Source: Burkholderia sp. HI2500 (GTDB taxonomy: Bacteria > Pseudomonadota > Gammaproteobacteria > Burkholderiales > Burkholderiaceae). From it: DNA of 64,000 nt. This document shows, one piece after another, positions 8,778-18,031 of this stretch (within the stretch, counting starts at the first letter, position 1; each line of letters opens with the position of its first letter). The stretch is from contig NZ_NKFL01000006.1 of NCBI RefSeq assembly GCF_002223055.1, positions 62,001 through 126,000 of the forward strand, read 5' to 3'. The position numbers and the translations under genes were made by a program. The notes beneath the pieces are model-generated. The model was given only the letters and a program-made list of their open reading frames with translations, had not been told where the DNA came from and did no database searches.

Positions 8778-8879
8778 GATTGTCTCCAAACGGTATGTAG
8801 CTATGCTTATCGATTTTTATAATGACCCGGACGAATCCGGGGTGCCGACAGGCAGCGGCAAGACGGCTGGCGTCGCGTG

Positions 8880-10223
8880 TTACGACATCGCCGGGTCGCG
8901 TTGCCGGTGCGGCGCCGTGGCCCGCGCGCCCACCATGACGACGGCGATTGCCGCGCCGGCCATCGGCACGAGGAACGCGAGATAGAGATGGGACACGGAC
9001 CAGCCGTCGTCCAGCAGCGCACCGACCGTTATCGGCGACAGGATCGCGCCGAGGCGGCCGATGCCGACCGCGAGGCCGATGCCGGTCGTGCGGATTTCGG
9101 CGGGGTACGGCGTCGGCGACAGCGCATACATGCCGGCCACGCACGCATTGATCACCGCGCCGAGGAGCACCGCGACGGTCATCCCGATGCCGAGCGAGCC
9201 CGTGTTCGCGCCGAACACGACCATCAGCGCGCCGCCGAGCAGCAGGGTCGCGCCCAACAGGTTGCGCAGGCCGAAACGCGTCGACAGCAGGCTGAAGAGC
9301 GAGGCGCCCGCAATGCCACCGAGGTTGAGCAGGACGCCGCCGGTGACGCCCTGCGATGCCGACAGCCCGGCCTGGACCAGCAGCTTCGGCGTCCAGCTCA
9401 CGACGAAATAGAAGCTGCCCATCACGAGGAAGAACGCGATCCACAACGCGATCGTGCGGCGCGCGAGCGGTGCGCGGAGCACGGCCGTCCAGCTCGACGC
9501 GGGGCTTGCCGTGCCGGTGGACGAGGCCACGGGCGGCAGCGCGTCGATCGGTGCGCGCTTCATTCTCGCGAGGATGCGGTTGATTTTCTGCAGCGCGTGG
9601 TCCGGACGCCTCGCCAGCAGGAAATCGAGCGATTCCGGCAGCAGCGCGAGCACCATCGGGATCGCCAGCAAGGTCAGGATGCCGCCGAACGCGAATACGC
9701 TGCGCCATCCCCACGTCGACAGCAAGTAACCGGCGATGACGCCGCCGGCGGTGGCGCCGATCGGGTAGCCGGTCGACTGCATGCCGATCGCGGCGCTGCG
9801 CCATTTGTTCGATGCGTACTCGCCGCTGATCACGGTCAGGCTCGCCAGCATGCCGCCGATGCCGAGCCCCGTGTACGCACGCGCGACGGCGAGTTGCAGC
9901 GTGCTGTGCGTGGCCGCGCAGGCGAGCATCCCGGTCGAGATCACGGCGAGGCAGAGCAGGATGATGCGGCGGCGGCCGACGCGGTCGGCCAGCGGCGCGA
10001 TCAGCACCGAGCCGATGCCCATGCCGGCCAGCCCGGCGCTCAGCAGCAGGCCGATTTCCTTGCCGCTCAGTTTCCATTCGGCCGCCAGGTGCGGTGCGGC
10101 AAACGCGACGGCCAGCACATCGAAGCCATCGAGCATGTTCAGCACGACGCAGGCCGTGACCGCCATCGTCTGGAACGCGCTCATCGGGGATTCGTCGATC
10201 GTATTGCGGATATTTGCGCTCAC
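8880..10223 (-). CDS. MFS aromatic acid:H+ symporter (AAHS family, VanK/PcaK-like)
   Basis: 447 residues, about 12 membrane segments. Family markers are NMLDGFDVLAVAFAAP in TM1 (the DGFD motif of aromatic acid symporters), LADRVGRRRIILL in loop 2-3, and the second-half repeat around FGLRNLLGATLLLGG. The GTG start has an AAGGGT ribosome-binding site. It lies between the second Rieske oxygenase and the porin on the same strand, so it probably imports the methoxylated aromatic acid used by the demethylases. The exact substrate is inferred from neighbours only. Confidence 0.9.
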   Translation of the reverse strand: MSANIRNTIDESPMSAFQTMAVTACVVLNMLDGFDVLAVAFAAPHLAAEWKLSGKEIGLLLSAGLAGMGIGSVLIAPLADRVGRRRIILLCLAVISTGMLACAATHSTLQLAVARAYTGLGIGGMLASLTVISGEYASNKWRSAAIGMQSTGYPIGATAGGVIAGYLLSTWGWRSVFAFGGILTLLAIPMVLALLPESLDFLLARRPDHALQKINRILARMKRAPIDALPPVASSTGTASPASSWTAVLRAPLARRTIALWIAFFLVMGSFYFVVSWTPKLLVQAGLSASQGVTGGVLLNLGGIAGASLFSLLSTRFGLRNLLGATLLLGGALMVVFGANTGSLGIGMTVAVLLGAVINACVAGMYALSPTPYPAEIRTTGIGLAVGIGRLGAILSPITVGALLDDGWSVSHLYLAFLVPMAGAAIAVVMVGARATAPHRQRDPAMS

Positions 10224-10378
10224 GTCAAAGACCCTTCATAAAATAGTATGACTAATCAAATGGAATGGCATCGAAGCCGGGGTAGCGAATGGGACGAAAG
10301 CGAATGCGTGGGTTGACGGGCATCCCCGGGGAACACCCGCTGCGATCGGCAGGCGCCGCAAGTGCGCCGGCAAGATGC

Positions 10379-11440
10379 TTACGCGGGTTCGGGTTGCAGC
10401 AGCAGCCGCTCGATCACGCGCCGCGCACGATTGGGGCCCGCGTCGACGTGAATGTCGAGCTGGCGACCGTCCGGAAAGCGCAGCTGATTCCGGTATTGCG
10501 CTTCGATCACGGCCTTGTCCTCGTCGAACGTCGCCGCGGATTGCTCGATGACCGTTTGCGCGATGCGCTCGACGTCGTGCTGCGGATTGGTCGCGACGGT
10601 CCAGAAGTAGTGCGTCGTCGTTTCCGTCTCGGGCGTGATGCCGTGGAAGCCGCGCATGTGAAGGCCGCCGCGTGCCGGATCGTGCAGGTCGCCGGTGCCG
10701 GCGTCGATCGCGCCGGTCCAGATCCGGATGTGCGACACGTGGAACTCGATTTCCTGCCAGCGATCGACGCGGGCCGCGAACGGCCATGCGGCGGTGTAGG
10801 TCGGCGGCGGGACGGAATCCGGCATCCGGCGCACCAGCGTCACCGTGTCGCCGTCGCTGCTGACGCGGGTTTCCGCGCCCATGTGCAGCGGCGCGTTGCC
10901 GCCGATCGTTTTCAGATGGACATAGCCGAGGTGGCTCAGGTCCATCAGGTTGTCATGAATCAGTTGATACGGCGCGTCGTAATGGTACTGGCCGCCGCCG
11001 AACCGGTATTGCGGATCCGTATGGAACACGTAGCGTGGCGGCGCGCAGGTCGGTCGAGCGTGCGCGTCGGCGCCGATCCAGATCCACACGATCGCGTCCT
11101 GCTCCTGCACCGGATACGCCGACACGCACGCCTTGGCCGGAATCCGGTCTTGCCCGGGAATTTCCACGCATGCACCGCCGCGGTCGAACAGCAGACCGTG
11201 ATAGCCGCAGCGCAGGCCGCGTGCTTCGAGCGAGCCGCACGACAGCGGCAACGACTTGTGGCAGCAGCGATCCTCCAGCGCACCGACTTCCCCGGACGGC
11301 AGCCGGAACAGGACGACCGGATGGCCGAGCAGCGTGCGGGCGATGGGCTTGTCCGTCAGTTCTGATGACAGTGCGGCGACCCACCATCGGTCGACCGGGA
11401 ATTTAGCAGTATTGATTGATGGCCGGGCAGGTTGCGCCAT
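10379..11440 (-). CDS. Rieske aromatic oxygenase alpha subunit (second VanA-like paralogue)
   Basis: 353 residues. The Rieske [2Fe-2S] domain has Cys59/His61 and CGYH at 78-81. The mononuclear iron site is NLMDLSHLGYVH, with Asp167, His170 and His175. This is the VanA/phthalate-dioxygenase-type layout: a single oxygenase component of about 350 residues that pairs with a class IA reductase. Its N-terminus (FPVDRWWVAALSSEL) differs clearly from the other VanA-like protein at 12452-13531, so the two are divergent paralogues and not a recent duplication. One reductase gene lies between them. A demethylase or hydroxylase for a related substrate is likely. Confidence 0.88.
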   Translation of the reverse strand: MAQPARPSINTAKFPVDRWWVAALSSELTDKPIARTLLGHPVVLFRLPSGEVGALEDRCCHKSLPLSCGSLEARGLRCGYHGLLFDRGGACVEIPGQDRIPAKACVSAYPVQEQDAIVWIWIGADAHARPTCAPPRYVFHTDPQYRFGGGQYHYDAPYQLIHDNLMDLSHLGYVHLKTIGGNAPLHMGAETRVSSDGDTVTLVRRMPDSVPPPTYTAAWPFAARVDRWQEIEFHVSHIRIWTGAIDAGTGDLHDPARGGLHMRGFHGITPETETTTHYFWTVATNPQHDVERIAQTVIEQSAATFDEDKAVIEAQYRNQLRFPDGRQLDIHVDAGPNRARRVIERLLLQPEPA

Positions 11441-11489
11441 TGATCGTCTCCATTGTGGTGGTGGGTCGCCTCGGGTCGGGCGTGTCCGT

Positions 11490-12455
11490 CTACAGATCGA
11501 GTACCAGCAGGTCGGTTCGCGCTCGCGAGCAGCAGGGCATGAACTGGTCGCCGGCGGCTTTTTCCTCGTCGGTCAGATACGCATCGCGGTGATCGGGCTC
11601 GCCTTGCAGCACGCGTGTCAGGCAGGTTCCGCATACACCTTGCTCGCACGACGTCAGCACGTCGACGCCGTTGGCCGCCAGTGCGGCGATGACGGTGCAT
11701 TCGGCCGGCACGTCGATCACCTGGCCGCTGCTCGCGATCCGGACCTGGAACGCGCGATCCGCGCCGGACGCCGCCACCGCGCCGCCGAAGAACTCGTAGT
11801 GCAGTCGCGCTTCCGCCCAGCCGCGCTCGCGCGCGGCGTTCAACACCGCATCCATGAAGCCGCGCGGCCCGCATACGTACAGGTGCGTACCTTCGGGCGC
11901 CGCGGCGAGCACGGCGGCCACGTCGAAGCGTTGCTCGGGCGCGCCGTCGTCGACGTGGAAGCGGGCACGATCACGGAACCCGGCCGCGTTGATCCGTTCG
12001 ACGAAGGCCATGCGGTCGGCCGAGCGCGCGCAGTAATGCATGTCGAACGCGACACCGGACGAGAACAACCGTTCCGCCATGCTGAGGATCGGCGTGACGC
12101 CGATCCCGCCTGCGAGCAGCAGGTGGTGCGGCGCGTCGGGGGCGAGCGGAAACTGATTGCGCGGCACGCCGATCCGCACGGTATCGCCTTGCCGGACTGC
12201 ATCATGAATGGTGCGCGACCCGCCGCGGCCGTCGGCATCGCGCAGCACGGCGATCTGATAGCGATCGCCGTGCTCCGGGTGGTTGCACAGCGAATACTGG
12301 CGCACGAGGCCGCCCGGCAGATGCACGTCGATATGGGCGCCGGCGTCGAAGCGCGGCAGCGGCGAGCCGTCATCGCTGACGAATTCGAAGCCGCAGATGT
12401 CGCGTGCTTCCTGCCACTTGCGGGCCACGCGGACCGTCAGCGTCGCGGCGCTCAT
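11490..12455 (-). CDS. vanB: Vanillate-demethylase-type ferredoxin reductase (VanB)
   Basis: A 321-residue three-domain reductase. It has an FMN-binding barrel (HLPGGLVRQYSLCNHP), a nucleotide-binding domain (LLAGGIGVTPILSMAERL, YVCGPRGFMDAVL) and a C-terminal plant-type [2Fe-2S] ferredoxin domain (CEQGVCGTC ... FMPCCSRA). It moves electrons from NAD(P)H to the Rieske oxygenases. The start codon overlaps the stop of the upstream oxygenase by 4 bp (ATGA), so stoichiometric expression is expected. It is the only reductase in the operon and probably serves both oxygenases. VanB is the best match by architecture; phthalate dioxygenase reductase is the nearest alternative. Confidence 0.9.
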   Translation of the reverse strand: MSAATLTVRVARKWQEARDICGFEFVSDDGSPLPRFDAGAHIDVHLPGGLVRQYSLCNHPEHGDRYQIAVLRDADGRGGSRTIHDAVRQGDTVRIGVPRNQFPLAPDAPHHLLLAGGIGVTPILSMAERLFSSGVAFDMHYCARSADRMAFVERINAAGFRDRARFHVDDGAPEQRFDVAAVLAAAPEGTHLYVCGPRGFMDAVLNAARERGWAEARLHYEFFGGAVAASGADRAFQVRIASSGQVIDVPAECTVIAALAANGVDVLTSCEQGVCGTCLTRVLQGEPDHRDAYLTDEEKAAGDQFMPCCSRARTDLLVLDL

Positions 12456-13531
12456 GACGCCTCCCTGACCTGCGCGACCGGAATCACGGGCCGCGACGGG
12501 CTCGACGCATGCTCGTCGGCGAGCAGCCGTTCGATCACCTTGCGCGACAGCACGCCGCCGGCGTCGATGTTGAGCTTGAGCAGCTTGCGATCGGGCCACT
12601 TCTCCAGGTTGAGCTGCTGGCGCTCGAGCATCTCGAGATCCTCGGCGAAGATCTTGCCCTGGCCTGCGCGGATCTCGTCGGTCAGTGCGTGATCGTCGGG
12701 CCGGAAGTTGCGCGCCATCCCCCAGAAGTACCAGATCGAGGTGTCCGTCTCGGGCGTGATGAAATCGACGACGATCGACGACGCCTTCAGTTCGGCCGGC
12801 GCGTCGTAGCCGCCGTGGCCCGCATGTGCGACACCCACTTCGATCATCACGTGGCTCGGCGGGGCGAAGCGGCAGATCTGCCAGCGATCCACCGGCACGT
12901 CGTCGGCCAACCCGTTGCCACGCAGCGCCATCTGCCAGAACGGCGGCGGCATCACGTTCTCCATGAAGCGGCTCGTGACGACTTCGTCGCCGTGGCTGGT
13001 GGTCTTCGGCGGCGCTTCGTCGATTTCCTTCTGGCCGATGCTCGACGCATGCACGTAGGTTTCGTGCGTGAGGTCCATCAGGTTGTCGATCATCAGCCGG
13101 TAGTCGCAGCGGATGTGGTACAGGCCGCCGCCGTGGGCCCAGGCCGGATCCTCGGCCCACGCCAGCGCGGGCAGTTTCGCGGGATCGGCTGCCGACGCAT
13201 CGCCCGGCCAGACCCAGATGAATCCATATCGCTCGATCACGGGGAAGCTGCGAATCGGCGGGAAGCCGCCGACACGCTGGCCCGGCATGCCGGCCGCCTT
13301 GCCGTTGCAGCCCATTTCCAGCCCGTGATAGCCGCACACGAGCACGCCGTCGCGCACGAATCCCAGCGACAGCGGTGCGCCGCGGTGCGGGCAGAAGTCC
13401 TCCAGCGCGGCGACCTGGCCGTCCACCGCGCGATAAAACACCATCGACTCGTTGCAGATCTGGCGGCCCAGCGGCTTACCGTCGATTTCATCGGGCGTGC
13501 ACGCCACGTACCAAGCATTCTTGAGAAACAC
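12452..13531 (-). CDS. vanA: Vanillate O-demethylase-type Rieske oxygenase (VanA)
   Basis: 359 residues from a GTG start that has an ideal AAGGAGA 8 nt upstream; starting here gives the usual VanA N-terminus (FLKNAWYVACTPDEI). The Rieske cluster is Cys47/His49 (CPHRGAPLSLG) and CGYH 66-69. The catalytic iron ligands are in NLMDLTHETYVH (Asp153, His156, His161). VanA demethylates vanillate to protocatechuate and formaldehyde. The gene is first in a minus-strand operon and divergent from a MarR regulator, with a palindromic operator candidate between them. Related enzymes act on syringate, 3-O-methylgallate or dicamba, so the substrate is inferred. Confidence 0.87.
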   Translation of the reverse strand: MFLKNAWYVACTPDEIDGKPLGRQICNESMVFYRAVDGQVAALEDFCPHRGAPLSLGFVRDGVLVCGYHGLEMGCNGKAAGMPGQRVGGFPPIRSFPVIERYGFIWVWPGDASAADPAKLPALAWAEDPAWAHGGGLYHIRCDYRLMIDNLMDLTHETYVHASSIGQKEIDEAPPKTTSHGDEVVTSRFMENVMPPPFWQMALRGNGLADDVPVDRWQICRFAPPSHVMIEVGVAHAGHGGYDAPAELKASSIVVDFITPETDTSIWYFWGMARNFRPDDHALTDEIRAGQGKIFAEDLEMLERQQLNLEKWPDRKLLKLNIDAGGVLSRKVIERLLADEHASSPSRPVIPVAQVREAS

Positions 13532-13588
13532 GTTCGTCGTCTCCTTCAGGTCGATGCCGCCGGTACGCGGCATCTTTTCATTCCGTGT

Positions 13589-13605
13589 ACTGAATGAGAT
13601 TCAGT
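13589..13605. promoter_or_regulatory. Palindromic operator candidate for the MarR regulator
   Basis: actgaat-gag-attcagt is a perfect 7-bp inverted repeat with a 3-bp spacer. It lies in the 200-bp divergent region between vanA and the marR-type gene, 58 bp from the vanA GTG. Size and symmetry suit a MarR dimer. Assignment to this regulator is inference. Confidence 0.6.
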
Positions 13606-13730
13606 GTACTCATCGAGATTGGCTGGAGCAAGGCGGGCGGTATACTGGTTTTCCCGGGAAATGGCGCGAGGCAGCGCCATGCCGTCGGCGCGTGCAACCG
13701 GCATGCGCCGTTTATGTCATCGACTCATTC

Positions 13731-14219
13731 ATGGAAAAAACGAATCCCGCCGACCTGCCGGTTTTCCCGCTCGATCTGTACGACGAACCCGGGCACCTGA
13801 TCCGGCGCGCACACCAGATCGCGGTTGCGATGTTCTACGAGAAGCTGGGCCGGGACGTGACGCCCGTGCAGTACGCGGTCCTGCGGATGCTGTACGAGTG
13901 CCCGGGGCTCGATCAGGTGACGCTCGCGCAGCGGGTCGCGCTCGACACGTCGACGACCGCGGATCTCGCGGTCCGGCTCGAAGCGAAAGGATTGATCGTG
14001 CGCGAAGTGCTGCCGCGGCGTCAGCGCCGCTTGCTGCTGACACCGGCGGGCGTCGAACTGCTGACGCACCTGATTCCGTCGGTGAAGGAATTGCGCGCCG
14101 GCCTGTTCGACGGGATGGGAGAGGACGATTCGCAGGAACTGGTGCGCCTGTTGCGCAAGTTCGTCCATTTGAACAACGAGCAGAGCCGCGCGCCGCTGCG
14201 CGTCGGCGACGAGTCGTAA
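13731..14219 (+). CDS. MarR-family transcriptional regulator of the O-demethylase operon
   Basis: 162 residues with the MarR winged-helix layout. It has an N-terminal helix (DEPGHLIRRAHQIAVAMFYEKL), helix-turn-helix (LDQVTLAQRVALDTSTTADLAVRLEAKGLI) and wing (REVLPRRQRRLLLTPAGVELL). Divergent placement beside vanA and the palindrome at 13589-13605 suggest it represses the operon and responds to an aromatic acid. Vanillate operons in other bacteria often use a GntR-type VanR, so a MarR here is a different solution. The ATG was chosen from domain length; a longer frame upstream would run through the operator region. Confidence 0.88.
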   Translation: MEKTNPADLPVFPLDLYDEPGHLIRRAHQIAVAMFYEKLGRDVTPVQYAVLRMLYECPGLDQVTLAQRVALDTSTTADLAVRLEAKGLIVREVLPRRQRRLLLTPAGVELLTHLIPSVKELRAGLFDGMGEDDSQELVRLLRKFVHLNNEQSRAPLRVGDES

Positions 14220-14249
14220 CGCCCTCGACCCCCAGCAGCGGCGGGGAAG

Positions 14250-14270
14250 CGGCGGGCGCGCTGCCCGCCG
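14250..14270. terminator. Terminator-like hairpin between convergent marR and tetR genes
   Basis: cggcgggc and gcccgccg form a perfect 8-bp stem with a 5-nt loop in the 55-bp convergent gap. It probably serves both genes. Confidence 0.55.
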
Positions 14271-14274
14271 TGCG

Positions 14275-15021
14275 TCACCCGCGCGTGCTGTCGCCTTCCA
14301 GCCGCCGCACGGCTTCCGCCACTTCGTTCCTGAAGCGCACGAGCGCCGCCTGTTCCGGCGCCGGCGGCTGCACGGCCGCCCACAGCATGTCGACGAGCTG
14401 CGTGGCCGTCGTTTCCGTATCGAGCTTGCGGTGCCCGAGGATCGCATCCCACAGCACGTGCTCGATCGGCCCGAACACCATCGAGCGCAGCAGGCTCAGC
14501 GGCAGGTCGGTGCGCACCTGCCCGGCCGCCTGGCCGCGCGCGAGCACGTCCATCAGCGGCGCGGTGTAGCGGCGCTGCAGCGCGGTGAGCTCGTCGCTCA
14601 GCGCATGCTGCTTCGCGCGGCCTTCCGACAGCACCAGCGCGCACAGGCCGGTGCCGTTCACCAGCATCAGCCGCAGGTGGGTGCGCACGATGAACGCGAA
14701 CTGCTGCTGCACCGATGCGTCCTGCGGCATCCCTGCCTCGAATGCGGCGATGTTTTCGTCGTACCAATCCGCGATGACACGCGCGCACAGCTCGCGCTTG
14801 CCGCGGAAATAGCTGAACACCGTTGCCTCCGACACGCCCACGCGCTGCGCGATCTCGGCGGCCGTCGCATGCTCGTAACCTTTTTCGGCGAACACTTCCC
14901 GGCCGGCGCGCAGAATGTCCTGCACGCGTTGCTGGGATTTGCGCCCGGCGGGCGCGCGCGAGGTATCGGCGCGGTCGGCTTTGACGGTGGCGGTCATGGT
15001 GTCGGCGGTAGCGGCTGTCAT
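14275..15021 (-). CDS. TetR-family regulator of the leucine/isovalerate operon
   Basis: 248 residues. The N-terminal TetR DNA-binding domain reads ILRAGREVFAEKGYEHATAAEI and VGVSEATVFSYFRGKRELC. The ligand-binding C-terminal part contains AIADWYDENIAAFEAG-like helices and LPLSLLRSMVFGPIEHVLW. The ATG at 15021 was preferred over the upstream GTG at 15045 because the latter overlaps a palindrome (15036-15048) that looks like an operator. It is divergent from liuA, so control of liuABCD, and of itself, by an acyl-CoA ligand is likely. In Pseudomonas the equivalent LiuR is MerR-type, so this is a lineage-specific replacement. Confidence 0.87.
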   Translation of the reverse strand: MTAATADTMTATVKADRADTSRAPAGRKSQQRVQDILRAGREVFAEKGYEHATAAEIAQRVGVSEATVFSYFRGKRELCARVIADWYDENIAAFEAGMPQDASVQQQFAFIVRTHLRLMLVNGTGLCALVLSEGRAKQHALSDELTALQRRYTAPLMDVLARGQAAGQVRTDLPLSLLRSMVFGPIEHVLWDAILGHRKLDTETTATQLVDMLWAAVQPPAPEQAALVRFRNEVAEAVRRLEGDSTRG

Positions 15022-15035
15022 CTCGGCATGATATC

Positions 15036-15048
15036 TGAGTGTCACTCA
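15036..15048. promoter_or_regulatory. Palindrome at the tetR promoter/start
   Basis: tgagtg-t-cactca is a perfect palindrome ending 15 bp before the chosen tetR ATG. It is a plausible autoregulatory TetR operator. Confidence 0.5.
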
Positions 15049-15111
15049 AAAAACTATTGACGCCGAACCCGGCGAGGCGCGAAACTGTGCAAAATTTACG
15101 CTGTATTGGTC

Positions 15112-15131
15112 AATGAATCTAGGTATTCATT
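15112..15131. promoter_or_regulatory. Inverted repeat upstream of liuA
   Basis: aatgaat and attcatt (7 bp, perfect) flank a 6-bp spacer, 61 bp before the liuA ATG. The sequence differs from the palindrome at 15036, so it may bind another factor or be part of the promoter. Confidence 0.45.
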
Positions 15132-15191
15132 CGATTTGAGCGAAACTCAGAAATCGGTGGGTGCCACACACTTTCTGGAGACGGAGGAGAC

Positions 15192-16373
15192 ATGATCAAC
15201 CTGCCCGGTGTGCAATTCATGCTCGGTGAAGACATCGAGATGCTGCGCGACGCCGTCGCGACGTTCGCGGCGAAGGAAATCACGCCGCGCGCGGCGGAGG
15301 TCGACCGCACCGACCAGTTTCCGATGGATCTGTGGAAGAAGTTCGGCGATCTCGGCGTGCTCGGCATGACGGTGGCCGAGGAATACGGCGGCGCGAACAT
15401 GGGCTACACCGCGCACATGGTCGCGATGGAAGAGATCTCGCGCGCATCGGCATCGATCGGCCTGTCGTACGGCGCGCACTCGAACCTGTGCGTGAACCAG
15501 ATCCACCGCAACGGCACGGAAGCGCAAAAGCAGAAATACCTGCCGAAGCTCGTGTCGGGCGAACACATCGGCGCGCTCGCGATGAGCGAGCCGAACGCGG
15601 GCTCCGACGTCGTCAGCATGAAGCTGCGCGCCGACAAGCGCGGCGATCGCTACGTGCTGAACGGCACGAAGATGTGGATCACGAACGGCCCCGATTGCGA
15701 CACGCTCGTCGTCTACGCGAAGACGGACGTCGAAGCCAACTCGCGCGGCATCACCGCGTTCATCGTCGAGAAGGGCATGAAGGGCTTCTCGGTCGCGCAG
15801 AAGCTCGACAAGCTCGGCATGCGCGGCTCGCACACGGGCGAGCTGGTGTTCCAGGACGTCGAAGTGCCGGAGGAGAACATCCTCGGCCAGCTCAACGGCG
15901 GCGTGAAGGTGCTGATGAGCGGGCTCGACTACGAGCGCGCGGTGCTGTCGGGCGGCCCGACGGGCATCATGGCCGCGTGCCTCGACGCGGTGGTGCCGTA
16001 TATCCACGACCGCAAGCAGTTCGGCCAGGCGATCGGCGAATTCCAGCTGATCCAGGGCAAGGTCGCCGACATGTACACCACGTTCCAGGCCTGCCGCGCG
16101 TACCTGTACGCGGTCGGCCGCCACCTCGACTCGGCCGGCAGCGACCACATCCGCCAGGTGCGCAAGGACTGCGCGGGCGTGATCCTCTACACGGCCGAGA
16201 AGGCGACGTGGATGGCCGGTGAGGCGATCCAGATCCTCGGCGGCAACGGCTACATCAACGAATACCCGGTCGGGCGCCTGTGGCGCGATGCGAAGCTGTA
16301 CGAGATCGGCGCCGGCACGAGCGAGATCCGCCGGATGCTGATCGGCCGCGAGCTGTTCGCGGAAACGATGTAA
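15192..16373 (+). CDS. liuA: Isovaleryl-CoA dehydrogenase
   Basis: A 393-residue FAD-dependent acyl-CoA dehydrogenase that converts isovaleryl-CoA to 3-methylcrotonyl-CoA in leucine breakdown. It shows the expected blocks: [56 protein letters not shown], and C-terminal [19 protein letters not shown]. The catalytic base is at the isovaleryl-specific position, Glu248 in [12 protein letters not shown], which separates it from short-chain dehydrogenases that carry the base near the C-terminus. The ribosome-binding site GGAGGAG lies directly before ATG. First gene of a liuABCD unit with gaps of 19-45 bp. Confidence 0.95.
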   Translation: MINLPGVQFMLGEDIEMLRDAVATFAAKEITPRAAEVDRTDQFPMDLWKKFGDLGVLGMTVAEEYGGANMGYTAHMVAMEEISRASASIGLSYGAHSNLCVNQIHRNGTEAQKQKYLPKLVSGEHIGALAMSEPNAGSDVVSMKLRADKRGDRYVLNGTKMWITNGPDCDTLVVYAKTDVEANSRGITAFIVEKGMKGFSVAQKLDKLGMRGSHTGELVFQDVEVPEENILGQLNGGVKVLMSGLDYERAVLSGGPTGIMAACLDAVVPYIHDRKQFGQAIGEFQLIQGKVADMYTTFQACRAYLYAVGRHLDSAGSDHIRQVRKDCAGVILYTAEKATWMAGEAIQILGGNGYINEYPVGRLWRDAKLYEIGAGTSEIRRMLIGRELFAETM

Positions 16374-16404
16374 CGCCCCACTTCACGCGAACGGAGCCCC
16401 GTCG

Positions 16405-18012
16405 ATGCCGATCATCGAATCGAAACTGAATCCGCGCTCGGAAGACTTCCGCGCGAATGCCGCCGCGCTCGAGGCGGTCGTCGCCGACCTGCGCGCGAAG
16501 ATCGAACAGCTCGCGCAGGGCGGCGGCCAGGCCGCGCGCGACAAGCACCTGTCGCGCGGCAAGCTGCTGCCGCGCGACCGCATCGCGCAACTGCTCGATC
16601 CGGGCGCGCCGTTCCTCGAGTTCTCGCAGCTCGCGGCGAACGGCATGTACAACGACGACGCGCCGGGCGCGGGCGTCATCACCGGGATCGGCCGCATCGC
16701 CGGCCGCGAATGCGTGATCGTGTGCAACGACGCGACGGTCAAGGGCGGCACGTATTACCCGGTCACCGTGAAGAAGCATGTGCGCGCGCAGGAAATCGCC
16801 GCGGAAAACCGGCTGCCGTGCGTGTATCTCGTCGATTCGGGCGGCGCGAACCTGCCGAACCAGGACGACGTGTTTCCCGATCGCGACCACTTCGGCCGCA
16901 TCTTCTTCAACCAGGCGACGATGTCGGCGGCGGGAATTGCGCAGATCGCCGTCGTGATGGGTTCGTGCACGGCGGGCGGCGCATATGTGCCGGCGATGAG
17001 CGACGAGTCGATCATCGTGAAGGAGCAGGGCACGATTTTCCTCGGCGGGCCGCCGCTCGTGAAGGCCGCGACCGGCGAGGAAGTGAGCGCCGAGGATCTC
17101 GGCGGCGGCGACGTGCATACGCGCCTGTCGGGCGTGGCCGACCATCTCGCGCAGAACGACGCGCATGCGCTGTCGATCGCGCGCAACATCGTCGGTCACC
17201 TCGCGCCGAAGATTGCGTCGCCGGTCGCGCTGCGCGAGCCGAAGCCGCCGCGCTACGACGCGAAGAGCCTGTACGGCGTGATTCCGGTCGATACGCGCAA
17301 GCCGTTCGACGTGCGCGAGGTGATCGCGCGCATCGTCGACGATTCCGAGTTCGACGAATTCAAGGCGCGCTACGGCACGACGCTCGTCACGGGCTTCGCG
17401 CACATCTGGGGCCACCCGGTCGGGATCGTCGCGAACAACGGCATCCTGTTCTCCGAATCGGCGGTGAAGGGCGCGCATTTCATCGAGCTGTGCTGCCAGC
17501 GCAAGATTCCGCTGGTGTTCCTGCAGAACATCACGGGCTTCATGGTCGGGCGCAAGTACGAGAACGAAGGCATCGCGCGACACGGCGCGAAGATGGTGAC
17601 GGCCGTGTCGAACGCGAAGGTGCCGAAGTTCACGGTGATCATCGGCGGCTCGTTCGGCGCCGGCAACTACGGGATGTGCGGTCGCGCATTCGGCCCGCGC
17701 TTCCTGTGGATGTGGCCGAACGCGCGCATCTCGGTGATGGGCGGCGAGCAGGCCGCGTCGGTGCTCGCGACGGTGCGCCGCGACGGCATCGAGGCGAAGG
17801 GCGGTTCGTGGTCGGCCGAGGAAGAGGATGCGTTCAAGCAGCCGATCCGCGACCAGTACGAGCGCCAGGGGCATCCGTATTACGCGAGCGCGCGGCTGTG
17901 GGACGACGGCGTGATCGACCCCGCGCAGACGCGTGACGTGCTGGGGCTCGGCCTCGCCGCGTCGATGAACGCGCCGATCGAGGACACACGCTTCGGCGTG
18001 TTCCGCATGTAA
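16405..18012 (+). CDS. liuB: Methylcrotonyl-CoA carboxylase, carboxyltransferase (beta) subunit
   Basis: 535 residues, the normal length for MCC beta. It carries the two crotonase-like halves of carboxyltransferases. The first has [21 protein letters not shown] and [18 protein letters not shown]. The second has [37 protein letters not shown] and [20 protein letters not shown]. It transfers carboxylate from biotin to 3-methylcrotonyl-CoA to give 3-methylglutaconyl-CoA. It works with the biotinylated LiuD subunit encoded two genes downstream. The [17 protein letters not shown] phrase is typical of MCC rather than propionyl-CoA carboxylase. Confidence 0.95.
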   Translation: MPIIESKLNPRSEDFRANAAALEAVVADLRAKIEQLAQGGGQAARDKHLSRGKLLPRDRIAQLLDPGAPFLEFSQLAANGMYNDDAPGAGVITGIGRIAGRECVIVCNDATVKGGTYYPVTVKKHVRAQEIAAENRLPCVYLVDSGGANLPNQDDVFPDRDHFGRIFFNQATMSAAGIAQIAVVMGSCTAGGAYVPAMSDESIIVKEQGTIFLGGPPLVKAATGEEVSAEDLGGGDVHTRLSGVADHLAQNDAHALSIARNIVGHLAPKIASPVALREPKPPRYDAKSLYGVIPVDTRKPFDVREVIARIVDDSEFDEFKARYGTTLVTGFAHIWGHPVGIVANNGILFSESAVKGAHFIELCCQRKIPLVFLQNITGFMVGRKYENEGIARHGAKMVTAVSNAKVPKFTVIIGGSFGAGNYGMCGRAFGPRFLWMWPNARISVMGGEQAASVLATVRRDGIEAKGGSWSAEEEDAFKQPIRDQYERQGHPYYASARLWDDGVIDPAQTRDVLGLGLAASMNAPIEDTRFGVFRM

Positions 18013-18031
18013 CGGCCGGGAGGGCTGAACG

